The translations under genes were made by a program, and so were the position numbers. Source: JAWLDA01 sp041686855 (GTDB lineage: Bacteria > Bacillota > Limnochordia > DTU080 > RSA5). Taken from it: a stretch of DNA of 64,000 bases. The stretch is from the NCBI GenBank assembly GCA_041686855.1, contig JAWLDA010000003.1, positions 124,001 through 188,000 on the forward strand. The letters run 5' to 3'. Positions 54,268 through 63,295 of this stretch are shown here, piece by piece (position 1 is the stretch's first letter; each line of letters begins with the position of its first letter). The notes below the pieces were generated by a model. That model did not search any database. It saw only the letters and a list, made by a program, of their open reading frames with translations, and was not told where the DNA came from.

Positions 54268-55926
54268 TCACTGACTGAGTAGCCCGGCGCCGAATTCGGA
54301 CATGAAATGTTGAATGAGATCGCCGCCCCACGTTCGTCGGGAGTCCGCGTCGAAGATCTCGTCGTAGAGCACTTGTTCCTGCTGGGTGAGGCTGGCCGCA
54401 GGAAGCGGAAGGCGAATGCGCTCGATCTCAAGTGGAGTCGGCGCCCCGCTGCCTTGAAAGGGTAGCGCAAACCAGGCTGCGATGCCGTCCTCAGGATCGG
54501 GAATGCTCGAACGCAGGTGCTCGCCCCAAAGCGCTTCGCGGTAACGGCCAACTCCGATTCCTTGTTCGTCCATGAAAGCGATCGCGTGCTCGAAGTCCGT
54601 GTAAAGACTGCGCCGCATGTAATTGGACGACCCGATCATCGCCCAGTCGTCATCCACGATAGCGGTCTTGGTGTGCACCGTCCGTCTCTTGTGGCTAAAG
54701 AGTCCGATGCGATCGATATCGGAGCTGCTGAGGCCTCGCAGGAGATGATCGTTTACCGCGATGCGAAAGAACTTATTAGCCGACGCGTTGGGCTGATCGT
54801 TCGGATCCCACTGCCCGGTCAACAAGATGACGCGCAACTGGGGATTGGCTTTCACGGCCGCGTTAATCCAATCAAAGACCTCCCGTGACCAAAAGGCTTG
54901 GTCTTCACCATAAATGTAGGAACGGGCGCCGCTGATCCCTTTGCTCCACACCTCTTTGATCTCAAAGAGGCCCGAAGGTGCGTAGCTCAGCGAATCATTG
55001 GTAGGTAGACCGTAGCCGGCAAGGCTGGCGAGCGACCCCATGCTCGAAAACGAGTAGTTGGGGAGCGTGCTTGCGCTTTGCACGTGCATGTGTCCGCTTG
55101 ACGCACTTGAAAGCGTGCGATGAGGCAGGTGAGGCATGCTCCTCGTGTGGCTGTCGCACGTCACTCCTGGGAGCGGAATCGTACCGCGGCCAGGTACCTG
55201 GATACTCGCAGGGATGCTCAAACCGGCAACGGGGGAGCGCGATCGCACCTCGTTCCACATGTTGCGGAACACCTCAAAGACGGCCTGGGCCGCCGGACCT
55301 TCCACAGCGGCCTGCACATCGTGCCAATCAGCGTCGTGGCGGAAGCTCTCGAAATCAATGCCTCCAGTAAACGCCACCGCTCGTTGATCGCTACCAACGA
55401 TAGCCATCTTGGCGTGGACGGCACCGGCCGGATGGGCGAGGATGTTAAGTGCGGCCTTGTGGGCCAGTGAGCTTTCTGTACGCAGTTCTTCGATGAATCG
55501 CATCGTGCCGCCGTTGACACTGAGCATCGAGGCCGCGTCTGGAGTGCTTTGCACCAAGCTGTTTTGCAACACCTCCGGGGCCATCACCCAGCCGAGGACA
55601 CGCACGTCCACTCCGGCTCGAGATTTCGCCTTTAACACGTCAGTAAACGCCGTTCCACCCGCGGGTCCGTCGAGGGAGAAAGATTCTCCGAGCCACCATC
55701 CGGCGATGTAAATAAAGGCTCCGGAAGTGCTGCTGTCAAGTGCATCGATCTCGTTCTTAATTCGTTGGAAATACTCGGGTCCGCCGATTAGCGCTTCGAC
55801 CTGGTTCCCAGCGTGAATTCTAATCTCGGGTCCAGCGCCGCCACCACTGCCCGTGCTGCTGGAACCACCCTCTGTGCGTCGCTGGGCGGACATATAACGG
55901 TCACGTCGTTCCGTAAACGTCGACAT
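54268..55926 (-). CDS. Phospholipase D superfamily protein
   Basis: The 552-aa protein has two HKD half-sites. The second, HTKTAIVDDDWAMIGSSN (residues ~418-435), is canonical H-x-K-x4-D. The first, HAKMAIVGSDQRAVAFTG (residues ~171-188), has Gly at the usual Asp position, with an Asp two residues later. A Ser/Gly-rich N-terminus and a central Ser-rich insert (~270-305) separate the halves. No signal peptide is visible. PLD-fold enzymes act on phosphodiesters (lipids or nucleic acid) or as synthases. It is embedded in the operon of beta-rich proteins. Confidence 0.85.
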   Translation of the reverse strand: MSTFTERRDRYMSAQRRTEGGSSSTGSGGGAGPEIRIHAGNQVEALIGGPEYFQRIKNEIDALDSSTSGAFIYIAGWWLGESFSLDGPAGGTAFTDVLKAKSRAGVDVRVLGWVMAPEVLQNSLVQSTPDAASMLSVNGGTMRFIEELRTESSLAHKAALNILAHPAGAVHAKMAIVGSDQRAVAFTGGIDFESFRHDADWHDVQAAVEGPAAQAVFEVFRNMWNEVRSRSPVAGLSIPASIQVPGRGTIPLPGVTCDSHTRSMPHLPHRTLSSASSGHMHVQSASTLPNYSFSSMGSLASLAGYGLPTNDSLSYAPSGLFEIKEVWSKGISGARSYIYGEDQAFWSREVFDWINAAVKANPQLRVILLTGQWDPNDQPNASANKFFRIAVNDHLLRGLSSSDIDRIGLFSHKRRTVHTKTAIVDDDWAMIGSSNYMRRSLYTDFEHAIAFMDEQGIGVGRYREALWGEHLRSSIPDPEDGIAAWFALPFQGSGAPTPLEIERIRLPLPAASLTQQEQVLYDEIFDADSRRTWGGDLIQHFMSEFGAGLLSQ

Positions 55927-55989
55927 GTGCTACCTCCATTTCCAGGGGTCCATGCAAACACCCATTCACCAAGGAGTCGGGCCGCTCGC

Positions 55990-58590
55990 TTACAATTGCG
56001 GCACGCGTAACAAGAGTTGTTCGCGGCTTTGCGACTCGGGATCCGTTCGACTTTCGGTGCCGTCTGCGTGCACGAGTGTGAGCCGCCATGAGTAGGTGCG
56101 CGCCTGCCGGTCGGGGAGACGCACGCTCCAATCTTGAGTGAAACTTTGTGGGTCGTCGGTGATGAGCAACGAGGAGTACTGATCGAACGCAGGATTGCCG
56201 GCAGGATCCTTGTACTCCAAGTCAACGATGATAGCCATCAATCCCAGCGCCGATGGGCGGGGGCCAATGTAGCGCACAGCGACCGAGAGGGCGCCTTCGG
56301 CGGGGATGCCGACGACGAGATTGCTCGACGTCGCCTGGCGCCACGACTCTTCTTCTAACCCGCCATCCCTGTAGAGTCGGCGTTCACGGTAGTGGAGCTG
56401 CGGTTGTGTCTCCCTATCGTGCAGGCGAACGGACCAGACGTGGCGTTCTCCCGCACGGGTGAGCTCAAGGGTGCGTGCGTCAAGGGTCTCTCCCTCGTGA
56501 ACGAGGCGCGTGTCGACCAACACACTCGATAATTCCCCTAACGGATCAAGCATGATGGCGTCGAGCGTAAAGCTGCCGCGGCGTTCCGATCCGATCACGA
56601 CAGTATCGACCGCACCGGTGTCTCCCATGTCGGGAATGCTCACGGTGGGAATCTCCTGCGTTGTGCCGTCGGTGTAGAAGAGAGTCCCACTCACTTCGTA
56701 GCGCGGTTCGTTGTCAGCAAGGCGGATCGGCACGGTGGCGCTCCGTTGGGCCGGTGTGAGCCGTACCAACCGAGCGTCGTCGATCCCGGTCTCCGGGTGA
56801 TGGTAGCGCACGTTTACCTGTGCCTCGGCTAAGTCGGTGGAAAGGTTTGGCGCGAGTTGTACGGTGAGTGGGAGGAGGGGACTGATCCACTCCGGATTCA
56901 CCACGAGCGTACGAGCTTCGGAGGGGATCCAGTCGCTCTCCACACGCGACGTAGAGAGACCGATGCCGAAGTCGCCGCGATAATCGACGATCAGCTTGTA
57001 CTCGTAGGTTTGTGAGCGGTTGGCGTCCACGAAGAAGGAGACGTCGCGACTCTCATTCGCATCGCGCAAGATCACCTCGGCGGTATCCTTTGGAAATGTA
57101 CCGTCCTGGCGACGCCCGTAGCGCAACTGCACCGTCATCTGCACGATACCGGCTGCTTCAAAGTTTACACCCGCCGCGCTTACACCCACATTAATCCGCT
57201 CAAAGAAGGGGTGATTTAAGTCGACCGCATAGACGTGGCGTCGCAGCGATCGGGTATCGGCGAGGAATTGGATAAAGTTCTGCGGCGCGATCGTTTGCTG
57301 TTGCGCCGTCACCTGGCTCAAGTTGTACGTGACCGTGCGCTGCTCCTCTTGCGTCAGGCTCTTCAGTACATAGGCGGCCTGAGGCCGCCCGAGTTGATTC
57401 CACACGTCGGCAGCCGTGCGCCTGGGCTGTCCACTCTCTCCAGACGCCTCGCCTGGTCCCTGACCTCTCGAGTCACCCTGAGCTGCGGCAGTGTCGCCCT
57501 CTCCATCGGTGGGGGAGCTCCCACCTTGTGGAGTAGGCGCCTCGTCACCCTGGCGGGTCGGTTGATCGCCCTCGCCCTGCCGAGCTGCTCGGCTCCCACC
57601 TAAGGCTTCACCCATGCCGGCCGCCACGGCTGCAGTAGGACCGCGTCTCAGAGCGTTCGCTGCACGCGAACTTCCGGCGGAAGCCTGGTCAGACGTGGGC
57701 GCTGTGGTGGTGGGATCCGCCGCGGTGATTGTCTCCCCTTGGACGCGCGGTTGCCCGGGGGTGAGCGATGGCTGAAAGAGGGCACCCATGGCCAGATCCT
57801 TCACGAGTTGATCGATGCGATCTTGCCGTTCGCGGACCGCTTCTGGATCGGAGAGTTCGAGCGTTCGGGCGGTCTCTTTGATCGTGATCGCCTCACGCCG
57901 CTCCAGCGCTTCGACAACGTTGTCGATGTCGGCACGGAAAAGCAGGGTGCCGAGTGTGAAACGGTCACGAATGTACTCGTAGGACGACTCAAAATCGATG
58001 GTCACTTCGAGGTCGTAGGCGGGTAGGAGCCCAACGTAATCGAGTTCGTAAACGACACCGATCGGACGAGCTTGGGGGCTGCCATTCAAGACCTCCATGA
58101 AGAAAGCGGCCCCTTCTTCGCTGAGGGAGAATGAAAAGATTGCCCGATTATCTCCGTCTAACGAGGGGGTGCCCGCCCCGAGGATGCGCTCAATGAAACG
58201 GGGCCCATCTGTACCTGTCACCCCGGCGTCGTCTGTCGACCCTGCCAGCGCCGGATCATTTGTCTCACCGAGGGCGACCACTCGGACACTTCCATCCTTA
58301 AAAGGAACCGGTGACAAGGTGGCTTCGGTGCCGAATTGATCGGAGAGACGCGCCTTGATCCGGTCGAAAAGGGGACCGATGCCGAGATCGACGGTCATGT
58401 TAAGGAAGCCACCGGTCAGGGCCGCGTCGCGGTCGCCTCCCTTACGGTAACTGTACAATTCAAACTGGGGAGTCCCATTCTCCACCGTGATATGTGGAGG
58501 GCCGGGCAGATGATAAAAGTGATCGGGGCGGTCACTATCCTGATAGACGGTGACGCCGAGGATCTCCATTCGGCTTTCGAGGTTTAACAT
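55990..58590 (-). CDS. Large beta-sandwich-repeat protein with disordered central linker
   Basis: This 866-aa family member has the N-terminal signature VYQDSDRPDHFYHLPGPPHI, then SPVPFKDGSVRVVALGE and the shared block LGAGTPSLDGDNRAIFSFSL with VVYELDYVGLLPAYDLEVTI. A Gly/Gln/Glu/Pro-rich low-complexity segment of about 110 residues (~285-395) is unique to it. Repeats at ~455-866 include DLEYKDPAGNPAFDQYSSLL, GLEEESWRQATSSNLVV and YSWRLTLVHADGTE. There is no signal peptide. AAAGGAG precedes the ATG. Confidence 0.75.
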   Translation of the reverse strand: MLNLESRMEILGVTVYQDSDRPDHFYHLPGPPHITVENGTPQFELYSYRKGGDRDAALTGGFLNMTVDLGIGPLFDRIKARLSDQFGTEATLSPVPFKDGSVRVVALGETNDPALAGSTDDAGVTGTDGPRFIERILGAGTPSLDGDNRAIFSFSLSEEGAAFFMEVLNGSPQARPIGVVYELDYVGLLPAYDLEVTIDFESSYEYIRDRFTLGTLLFRADIDNVVEALERREAITIKETARTLELSDPEAVRERQDRIDQLVKDLAMGALFQPSLTPGQPRVQGETITAADPTTTAPTSDQASAGSSRAANALRRGPTAAVAAGMGEALGGSRAARQGEGDQPTRQGDEAPTPQGGSSPTDGEGDTAAAQGDSRGQGPGEASGESGQPRRTAADVWNQLGRPQAAYVLKSLTQEEQRTVTYNLSQVTAQQQTIAPQNFIQFLADTRSLRRHVYAVDLNHPFFERINVGVSAAGVNFEAAGIVQMTVQLRYGRRQDGTFPKDTAEVILRDANESRDVSFFVDANRSQTYEYKLIVDYRGDFGIGLSTSRVESDWIPSEARTLVVNPEWISPLLPLTVQLAPNLSTDLAEAQVNVRYHHPETGIDDARLVRLTPAQRSATVPIRLADNEPRYEVSGTLFYTDGTTQEIPTVSIPDMGDTGAVDTVVIGSERRGSFTLDAIMLDPLGELSSVLVDTRLVHEGETLDARTLELTRAGERHVWSVRLHDRETQPQLHYRERRLYRDGGLEEESWRQATSSNLVVGIPAEGALSVAVRYIGPRPSALGLMAIIVDLEYKDPAGNPAFDQYSSLLITDDPQSFTQDWSVRLPDRQARTYSWRLTLVHADGTESRTDPESQSREQLLLRVPQL

Positions 58591-58645
58591 CTCGGGTTCT
58601 CCTTTCGTCCTCTAGCACAGCTCATTACCTTCATCTCGCAGCGCT

Positions 58646-60925
58646 CTACAGGGTGCGCGACGATATGACGAGGAGAGAGCTTGTCGACTCCTTCCACGGC
58701 GATTCACTGATCTCGCCGGAGCTCTTAAAGGCTGTCGTCTGATACCGGTAACGCAGAGGAGCGCCGGGTGCGAGGAGCAACTTCACGTCTGCCGCCGATT
58801 GGCCCGGCTCAAAGAGGAGGCTCTGCGTGTCAGGGCCATGCGTAAAGGTGCCCTCCGACTCAACCTTGACCATGACGGCGTCGATTTCAACCTCACTCAA
58901 GTCAGCGCCGATGAGCCGCACCTGTATGTTTGCACGGCGACTGACGGGCCCGCCGACGAGGAGGGAGGTATCCTCTGTCTCCTGCCATTCGCCCTTTGTC
59001 AAAAAGCCTGCCTCGGCGACGGTGACGCGATATCGCACCCGCAGCCTGTCGGGGTCGAGTATGGGCCAGGAAATCTCACGCGAAGCAAAGGGTGGAGTGA
59101 TGTCGAGGAGGAACGAGCGCTGGTAAGCACGAGCTTCGTCGCGATACTCCAATTCCACCGTTATTGCGGTCGTCTGTTCCGAGACGGCATTGGGACGGAT
59201 GAGTAGACGACGTTCGTGCCGAAATGGGGTGTTTACGCTAAGAAGGCGGTCTGTGGTTACGATCGAGGGGGCGGTGTACGATCCACCGTTGTGAAAGGTG
59301 AATGTGTACGTCGCCGAATAGTGGCCTTCAGCGCGATTGCGCGTCCTTACCTGCCATCGCTTTGGGGCATGATTATTCTCTCCCATCGTGAAGCGAAAGC
59401 GCTCGTCGGCGCTGAATCCCAGGTCGGCCGAAGTGTACGCGAGGAGCACGTCGACTTCCTTGACATCAGAGTGCACGCGTCCTGCTTCGATCTGCACGTC
59501 CAACAATCCGAAATCCGCGTGCGGGTTGACAGGAAGCACGCGCGCCGTTGTGGTGCGTATGGGCATCTCGTACCGAAGTGCGTCCGCATCCGTTCCAGTT
59601 CGCTGTTCAAACTCGTAGGTGATCTGATACGCGTACGTCAGCGTCTGTCGGCCCGCCCGCCGGAAAGCGACGGTCTTATCGCCTGTACTCTCCGGCCGAA
59701 AGAGCAGGGTTCTCTCAACCCCTTGCTCTTCATCGAAAGGATAGATAAGACGGACCTGTGCCTGCCGGATGCCAAAGCGCGCGAAATCCTCTTTGGGCGG
59801 TCCAGTGACGAGGATCTCCAACACTTCGAAGAACTCGTTTTGCAAGTTGACGCGATGGATGCGCCGTTCCATCTCGGTCGGAGAGAGTAGGACAGGCAAG
59901 AACCCTTGCGGTGCGTGCGTGCGCTCTTCGGGGGCCCGCTCACGAAAATCGTAAGTCGCCTTCTTGAGTTCCTCGGATTCCTTCACCTTGAGCGTCAACG
60001 CGACGCTGCCCGTCCCACTCAGCGCTCCGACGAGCTCTCCGAGTGCGTTACCTGCCTGTGGAAGAGAGCGCGAGGGGGCCGTCGGCCGAAACAACTCCTG
60101 GACGATGCGGTCTTTAAATAAGGAGAGCGCAAGCTCCTTACTCTTTTGCGCCTCGTCGCCGGTCGCCTGGGACGTGATCTCGACTTCGATGGCGGAGGTC
60201 TCCTCGAGCTTGTCGATCTCCGCCCCGACTTCCGCTTTGATCCACTGGTAACTGACGCCCAGGCCGCCTCCGAAGTGTTCGTAAATGCGCGAGAGATCGG
60301 CGTGAATGCGCACATCGATCGCGGGGCGCAATCCGTGGAAGTCAAGTTCGTAGAGGATCCCAACAGGTGCGGCGCCTTGACGATACAGGCCCTCGAGAAA
60401 AGTGACGCCTTGTTGACTGAGGGTGAGAGAGAAGATGCTCTGGAGATCACCCAGGAGTGATGGTGTACCGGATCCCAGGACGCGCTCGACAAAGGTGGGA
60501 CGATCCCGCAACGGCTCCGGGAGGCGCACCGCGGTCTCGCCCTCTTCCGGTTGCGTAAACTGATCGAGAGCCAGCAGCTTCACTCGCCCCTGGTGGTAGG
60601 GGATGGGGTGCAGGATGATCTCCTCTTCGGGCACTCCCGTCGCGCTTGCAATTTCTGAGATGATGCGGCGACGCTTGGTCTCGGGCAACGCACAGTCGAC
60701 TCCTAAGGTGAGGAAACCCGCGCCCAGCTCGTCGGGGATGCGCGTTCCGCCAAGGTGTGAGTGCGACAGCTCGACAGAGTAGGTGAGTAAGTCAAACATC
60801 ACTCTGCCGTTTTGCCGCGTCACTTGAGGTTGTGGCGCCGCGAAGTAAAAGAGGGCCGGCTCAACATGGTCACGGTACACGGTGATCTCGTCAATTCTGT
60901 AGATCGGAGTCTCAAACGTTAGCAC
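58646..60925 (-). CDS. Large beta-sandwich-repeat protein (operon family member)
   Basis: This 759-aa family member has the N-terminal signature VYRDHVEPALFYFAAPQPQV, then HPIPYHQGRVKLLALDQ and the shared block LGSGTPSLLGDLQSIFSLTL with ILYELDFHGLRPAIDVRIHA. Repeats at ~380-759 end in GEWQETEDTSLLVGG and SPWKESTSSLLVISSRTL. It is soluble, with no signal peptide. AGGAGG precedes the GTG start, and it sits 39 bases after the upstream member. Confidence 0.77.
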   Translation of the reverse strand: MLTFETPIYRIDEITVYRDHVEPALFYFAAPQPQVTRQNGRVMFDLLTYSVELSHSHLGGTRIPDELGAGFLTLGVDCALPETKRRRIISEIASATGVPEEEIILHPIPYHQGRVKLLALDQFTQPEEGETAVRLPEPLRDRPTFVERVLGSGTPSLLGDLQSIFSLTLSQQGVTFLEGLYRQGAAPVGILYELDFHGLRPAIDVRIHADLSRIYEHFGGGLGVSYQWIKAEVGAEIDKLEETSAIEVEITSQATGDEAQKSKELALSLFKDRIVQELFRPTAPSRSLPQAGNALGELVGALSGTGSVALTLKVKESEELKKATYDFRERAPEERTHAPQGFLPVLLSPTEMERRIHRVNLQNEFFEVLEILVTGPPKEDFARFGIRQAQVRLIYPFDEEQGVERTLLFRPESTGDKTVAFRRAGRQTLTYAYQITYEFEQRTGTDADALRYEMPIRTTTARVLPVNPHADFGLLDVQIEAGRVHSDVKEVDVLLAYTSADLGFSADERFRFTMGENNHAPKRWQVRTRNRAEGHYSATYTFTFHNGGSYTAPSIVTTDRLLSVNTPFRHERRLLIRPNAVSEQTTAITVELEYRDEARAYQRSFLLDITPPFASREISWPILDPDRLRVRYRVTVAEAGFLTKGEWQETEDTSLLVGGPVSRRANIQVRLIGADLSEVEIDAVMVKVESEGTFTHGPDTQSLLFEPGQSAADVKLLLAPGAPLRYRYQTTAFKSSGEISESPWKESTSSLLVISSRTL

Positions 60926-60964
60926 GGTGACGATCTAACCTCCTAGAGTCCTCGTCAAAAGACG

Positions 60965-63295
60965 TCAACCCGCCATGCTCCTGTTACCGATGTGGACGAC
61001 CACAAGATCCCCATTCGTCTCTTTCCACGGTGTCTGCTCAGTGAACCCATTGACGTCGACAAACAGGGCGCTATAGCGAATGGCGCGGGCCGGCGGATCG
61101 CCGAGTAAGTAGTCGAAGGGTGTGATCGTCTCGCCTTCGCTTTGGGGTGTCAAGCGGTGCTCCCATTCCTCCCGAGGGGGACCACCGTCGGGGTCGATCA
61201 CCTGAAGCCTAACCCGTACCTCGTCAAGACCTTGATCCCGCAGCGTGCCGCCGATCGACTGCAGGCGCACTACGCGTCGCCGAACGAGCCGCTCGTCAAT
61301 GACGAGTCGGTCGTCGAGAGTCTCGCGCCAGGATCCTTCGAGTAGCTCACCGTTGGTCATAAGCATGGTGAGTCGATACGAGAGCGCTTTGGGACCATCC
61401 GCCGCAATGGGGTAGTCGCGGCGAACAAACGGTGTGCTCCGCGAGAGATCAATTTGCTCATCGAAGTGAATCCCGTTTTCGGGATCACGATAGCGAATCT
61501 GCACGAAGGCGATAAGGATCTTCTCCCACGGGAGCGCGGTAAAGAGATTGAGTGTACGCTTGACAGGAAGCGGGTCGGGCACCGCCAGCCACGTATCGAC
61601 GTGAGGGCGCCAAGCGGTCACAATCTCACCGCCGTCACTGGGGCGGCGGTGGTAGGTGATCCGATACTCAAACGGAGTCGTCCCGCTTTGAGTGAGGTAG
61701 CGCCACACACTTTGGCGGCGACTCGCGTCGAGCTGGACCCGACCGTCGCGTTGCAGTCCGAGCTCTTCACCATCCTGGTGACGGAGTTCCACCGTGACGA
61801 CGGGGAACTGTTCAAACGAGAAGAGCGGAGAGAGTGCAACGTTAATCTCTCGCACGGAGTACACCTCGCGCGGGTCGACGATGAGGCGACTGGTACGAGC
61901 CGATCTCCACTCGGTTCGTACCGTGGATTGAGGGCCAAAGGGCCCCGAAGGATCGAAGCGGACCTCTACACGGTACTGATACGGTCTGGATAGGTCCACG
62001 GAGCTGCCACCCAGTAGATTCACAGCGTAACTCATTCGCTGCGTCGCACTCTGGAATGCGAGGGTCTCGCGATTGATGGAGTTGCCGTTGGCATCAGAAC
62101 GGGCGATCTCTACCAACACTTGGGAGAGACCGTCAGTTTGAAAGCGATCTTCGATCCCGACTTCGACGTGCAGTCGAGGGAAACCGTCGAGATTGACGGC
62201 CGTGACGAGTCTCTCCTTGTGGGCCGGCCACTCGGGCCGCACCGCGCCGCTCTCGTCGATCCTCATCCTCTCAAAGAGCGTGCCAAGCGCTCCTTGAGGC
62301 AGCACTTCGCGCCGCTCCGCCACAGATTCATTCATCCGAGCGGAAAGGTAGCGGAGCTCCTCTTTCTTCAAGTGTCGCAGACGGTAGCCTGCACCGGGAA
62401 GGAGACTGCGCGTAAGGCTCCAAACCGCATCGTCAATCGCATCGGTGACCGCATTGGCACTCGACGGCTCGGGGGTGATCGCTGGTGTAAACAAGCGATC
62501 GAGCACCCAGTCGACGAGCTGTGCCCGCGCACGCTCTGCCCGGGCGCGGCCCTCTTCACCGGCGCCGAACACTTCTGTGGCGACTTCGATCCCGCTCTCC
62601 TCGAGCGCATTCGTGACCATGCTGGCGGCATCCGCCGCTACGTAGTACACATTCAGGTTGGCCTGATGCAACAAGGAGTCGTAAACGCTCTCCCAATCTG
62701 CGTCAACGCTTACGTGAAAACTGGGTCGCAGTCCGGTAAACTCCATCCGATAGACAACCAGAAGAGGCAGGCTGGATCGCTCTAAGGCCTCCTCCATGAG
62801 CTCTGCCTCAAAGGGCTGCAGGAGGAGTTGGAAGGTGGACCGATTGGTGGCGTCTAGCGTCGGTTTGCCCGAGCCGATAATGTGCACGGAGGAATCGGGC
62901 GTGTTGGAGTCGCTCTGGGGCGTCCCCGTTGAACTCTGGCCCAGAGCGATCAGTTCGACGCTGCCCCGGTCGAACGGGACGGGCGAGAGTCGAAGTCGCC
63001 CCGGGCTGGCGCTCGTTCCGCTACGAACGGCCTCCTCACTCGCAATACGCTCCGCGAGCGAAGCGAGTCGCTCCCCTGCTACGCTGAGCTCTGTAGTGAG
63101 CGTGAGGAAACCGCCGGCGCGCACACGTCCGCCGTCTTCTCCCAAGTACTTAACCAGCGAGAACTCCGGTCGCCCCCCGGCGTCCAGCGCCAGTCGAGGC
63201 CGAGAAGGAAGGACGTAGTACAATTCCGGGTCCGCATGATCAGGAAGGAGGGTATACCCGTCGATCATTTTGTACGGCGGATTCAGGTGAATCAC
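60965..63295 (-). CDS. Large beta-sandwich-repeat protein (operon family member)
   Basis: The 776-aa protein starts at a GTG that overlaps the stop of the upstream member by 4 bases (GTGA). The N-terminal signature is LLPDHADPELYYVLPSRPRL, followed by SPVPFDRGSVELIALGQ and the shared block IGSGKPTLDATNRSTFQLLL with VVYRMEFTGLRPSFHVSVDA. Repeat units include IRYRDPENGIHFDEQIDLSR, SWRETLDDRLVI and PWKETNGDLVVVHIG. There is no signal peptide, membrane helix or catalytic motif. Confidence 0.77.
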   Translation of the reverse strand: MIHLNPPYKMIDGYTLLPDHADPELYYVLPSRPRLALDAGGRPEFSLVKYLGEDGGRVRAGGFLTLTTELSVAGERLASLAERIASEEAVRSGTSASPGRLRLSPVPFDRGSVELIALGQSSTGTPQSDSNTPDSSVHIIGSGKPTLDATNRSTFQLLLQPFEAELMEEALERSSLPLLVVYRMEFTGLRPSFHVSVDADWESVYDSLLHQANLNVYYVAADAASMVTNALEESGIEVATEVFGAGEEGRARAERARAQLVDWVLDRLFTPAITPEPSSANAVTDAIDDAVWSLTRSLLPGAGYRLRHLKKEELRYLSARMNESVAERREVLPQGALGTLFERMRIDESGAVRPEWPAHKERLVTAVNLDGFPRLHVEVGIEDRFQTDGLSQVLVEIARSDANGNSINRETLAFQSATQRMSYAVNLLGGSSVDLSRPYQYRVEVRFDPSGPFGPQSTVRTEWRSARTSRLIVDPREVYSVREINVALSPLFSFEQFPVVTVELRHQDGEELGLQRDGRVQLDASRRQSVWRYLTQSGTTPFEYRITYHRRPSDGGEIVTAWRPHVDTWLAVPDPLPVKRTLNLFTALPWEKILIAFVQIRYRDPENGIHFDEQIDLSRSTPFVRRDYPIAADGPKALSYRLTMLMTNGELLEGSWRETLDDRLVIDERLVRRRVVRLQSIGGTLRDQGLDEVRVRLQVIDPDGGPPREEWEHRLTPQSEGETITPFDYLLGDPPARAIRYSALFVDVNGFTEQTPWKETNGDLVVVHIGNRSMAG

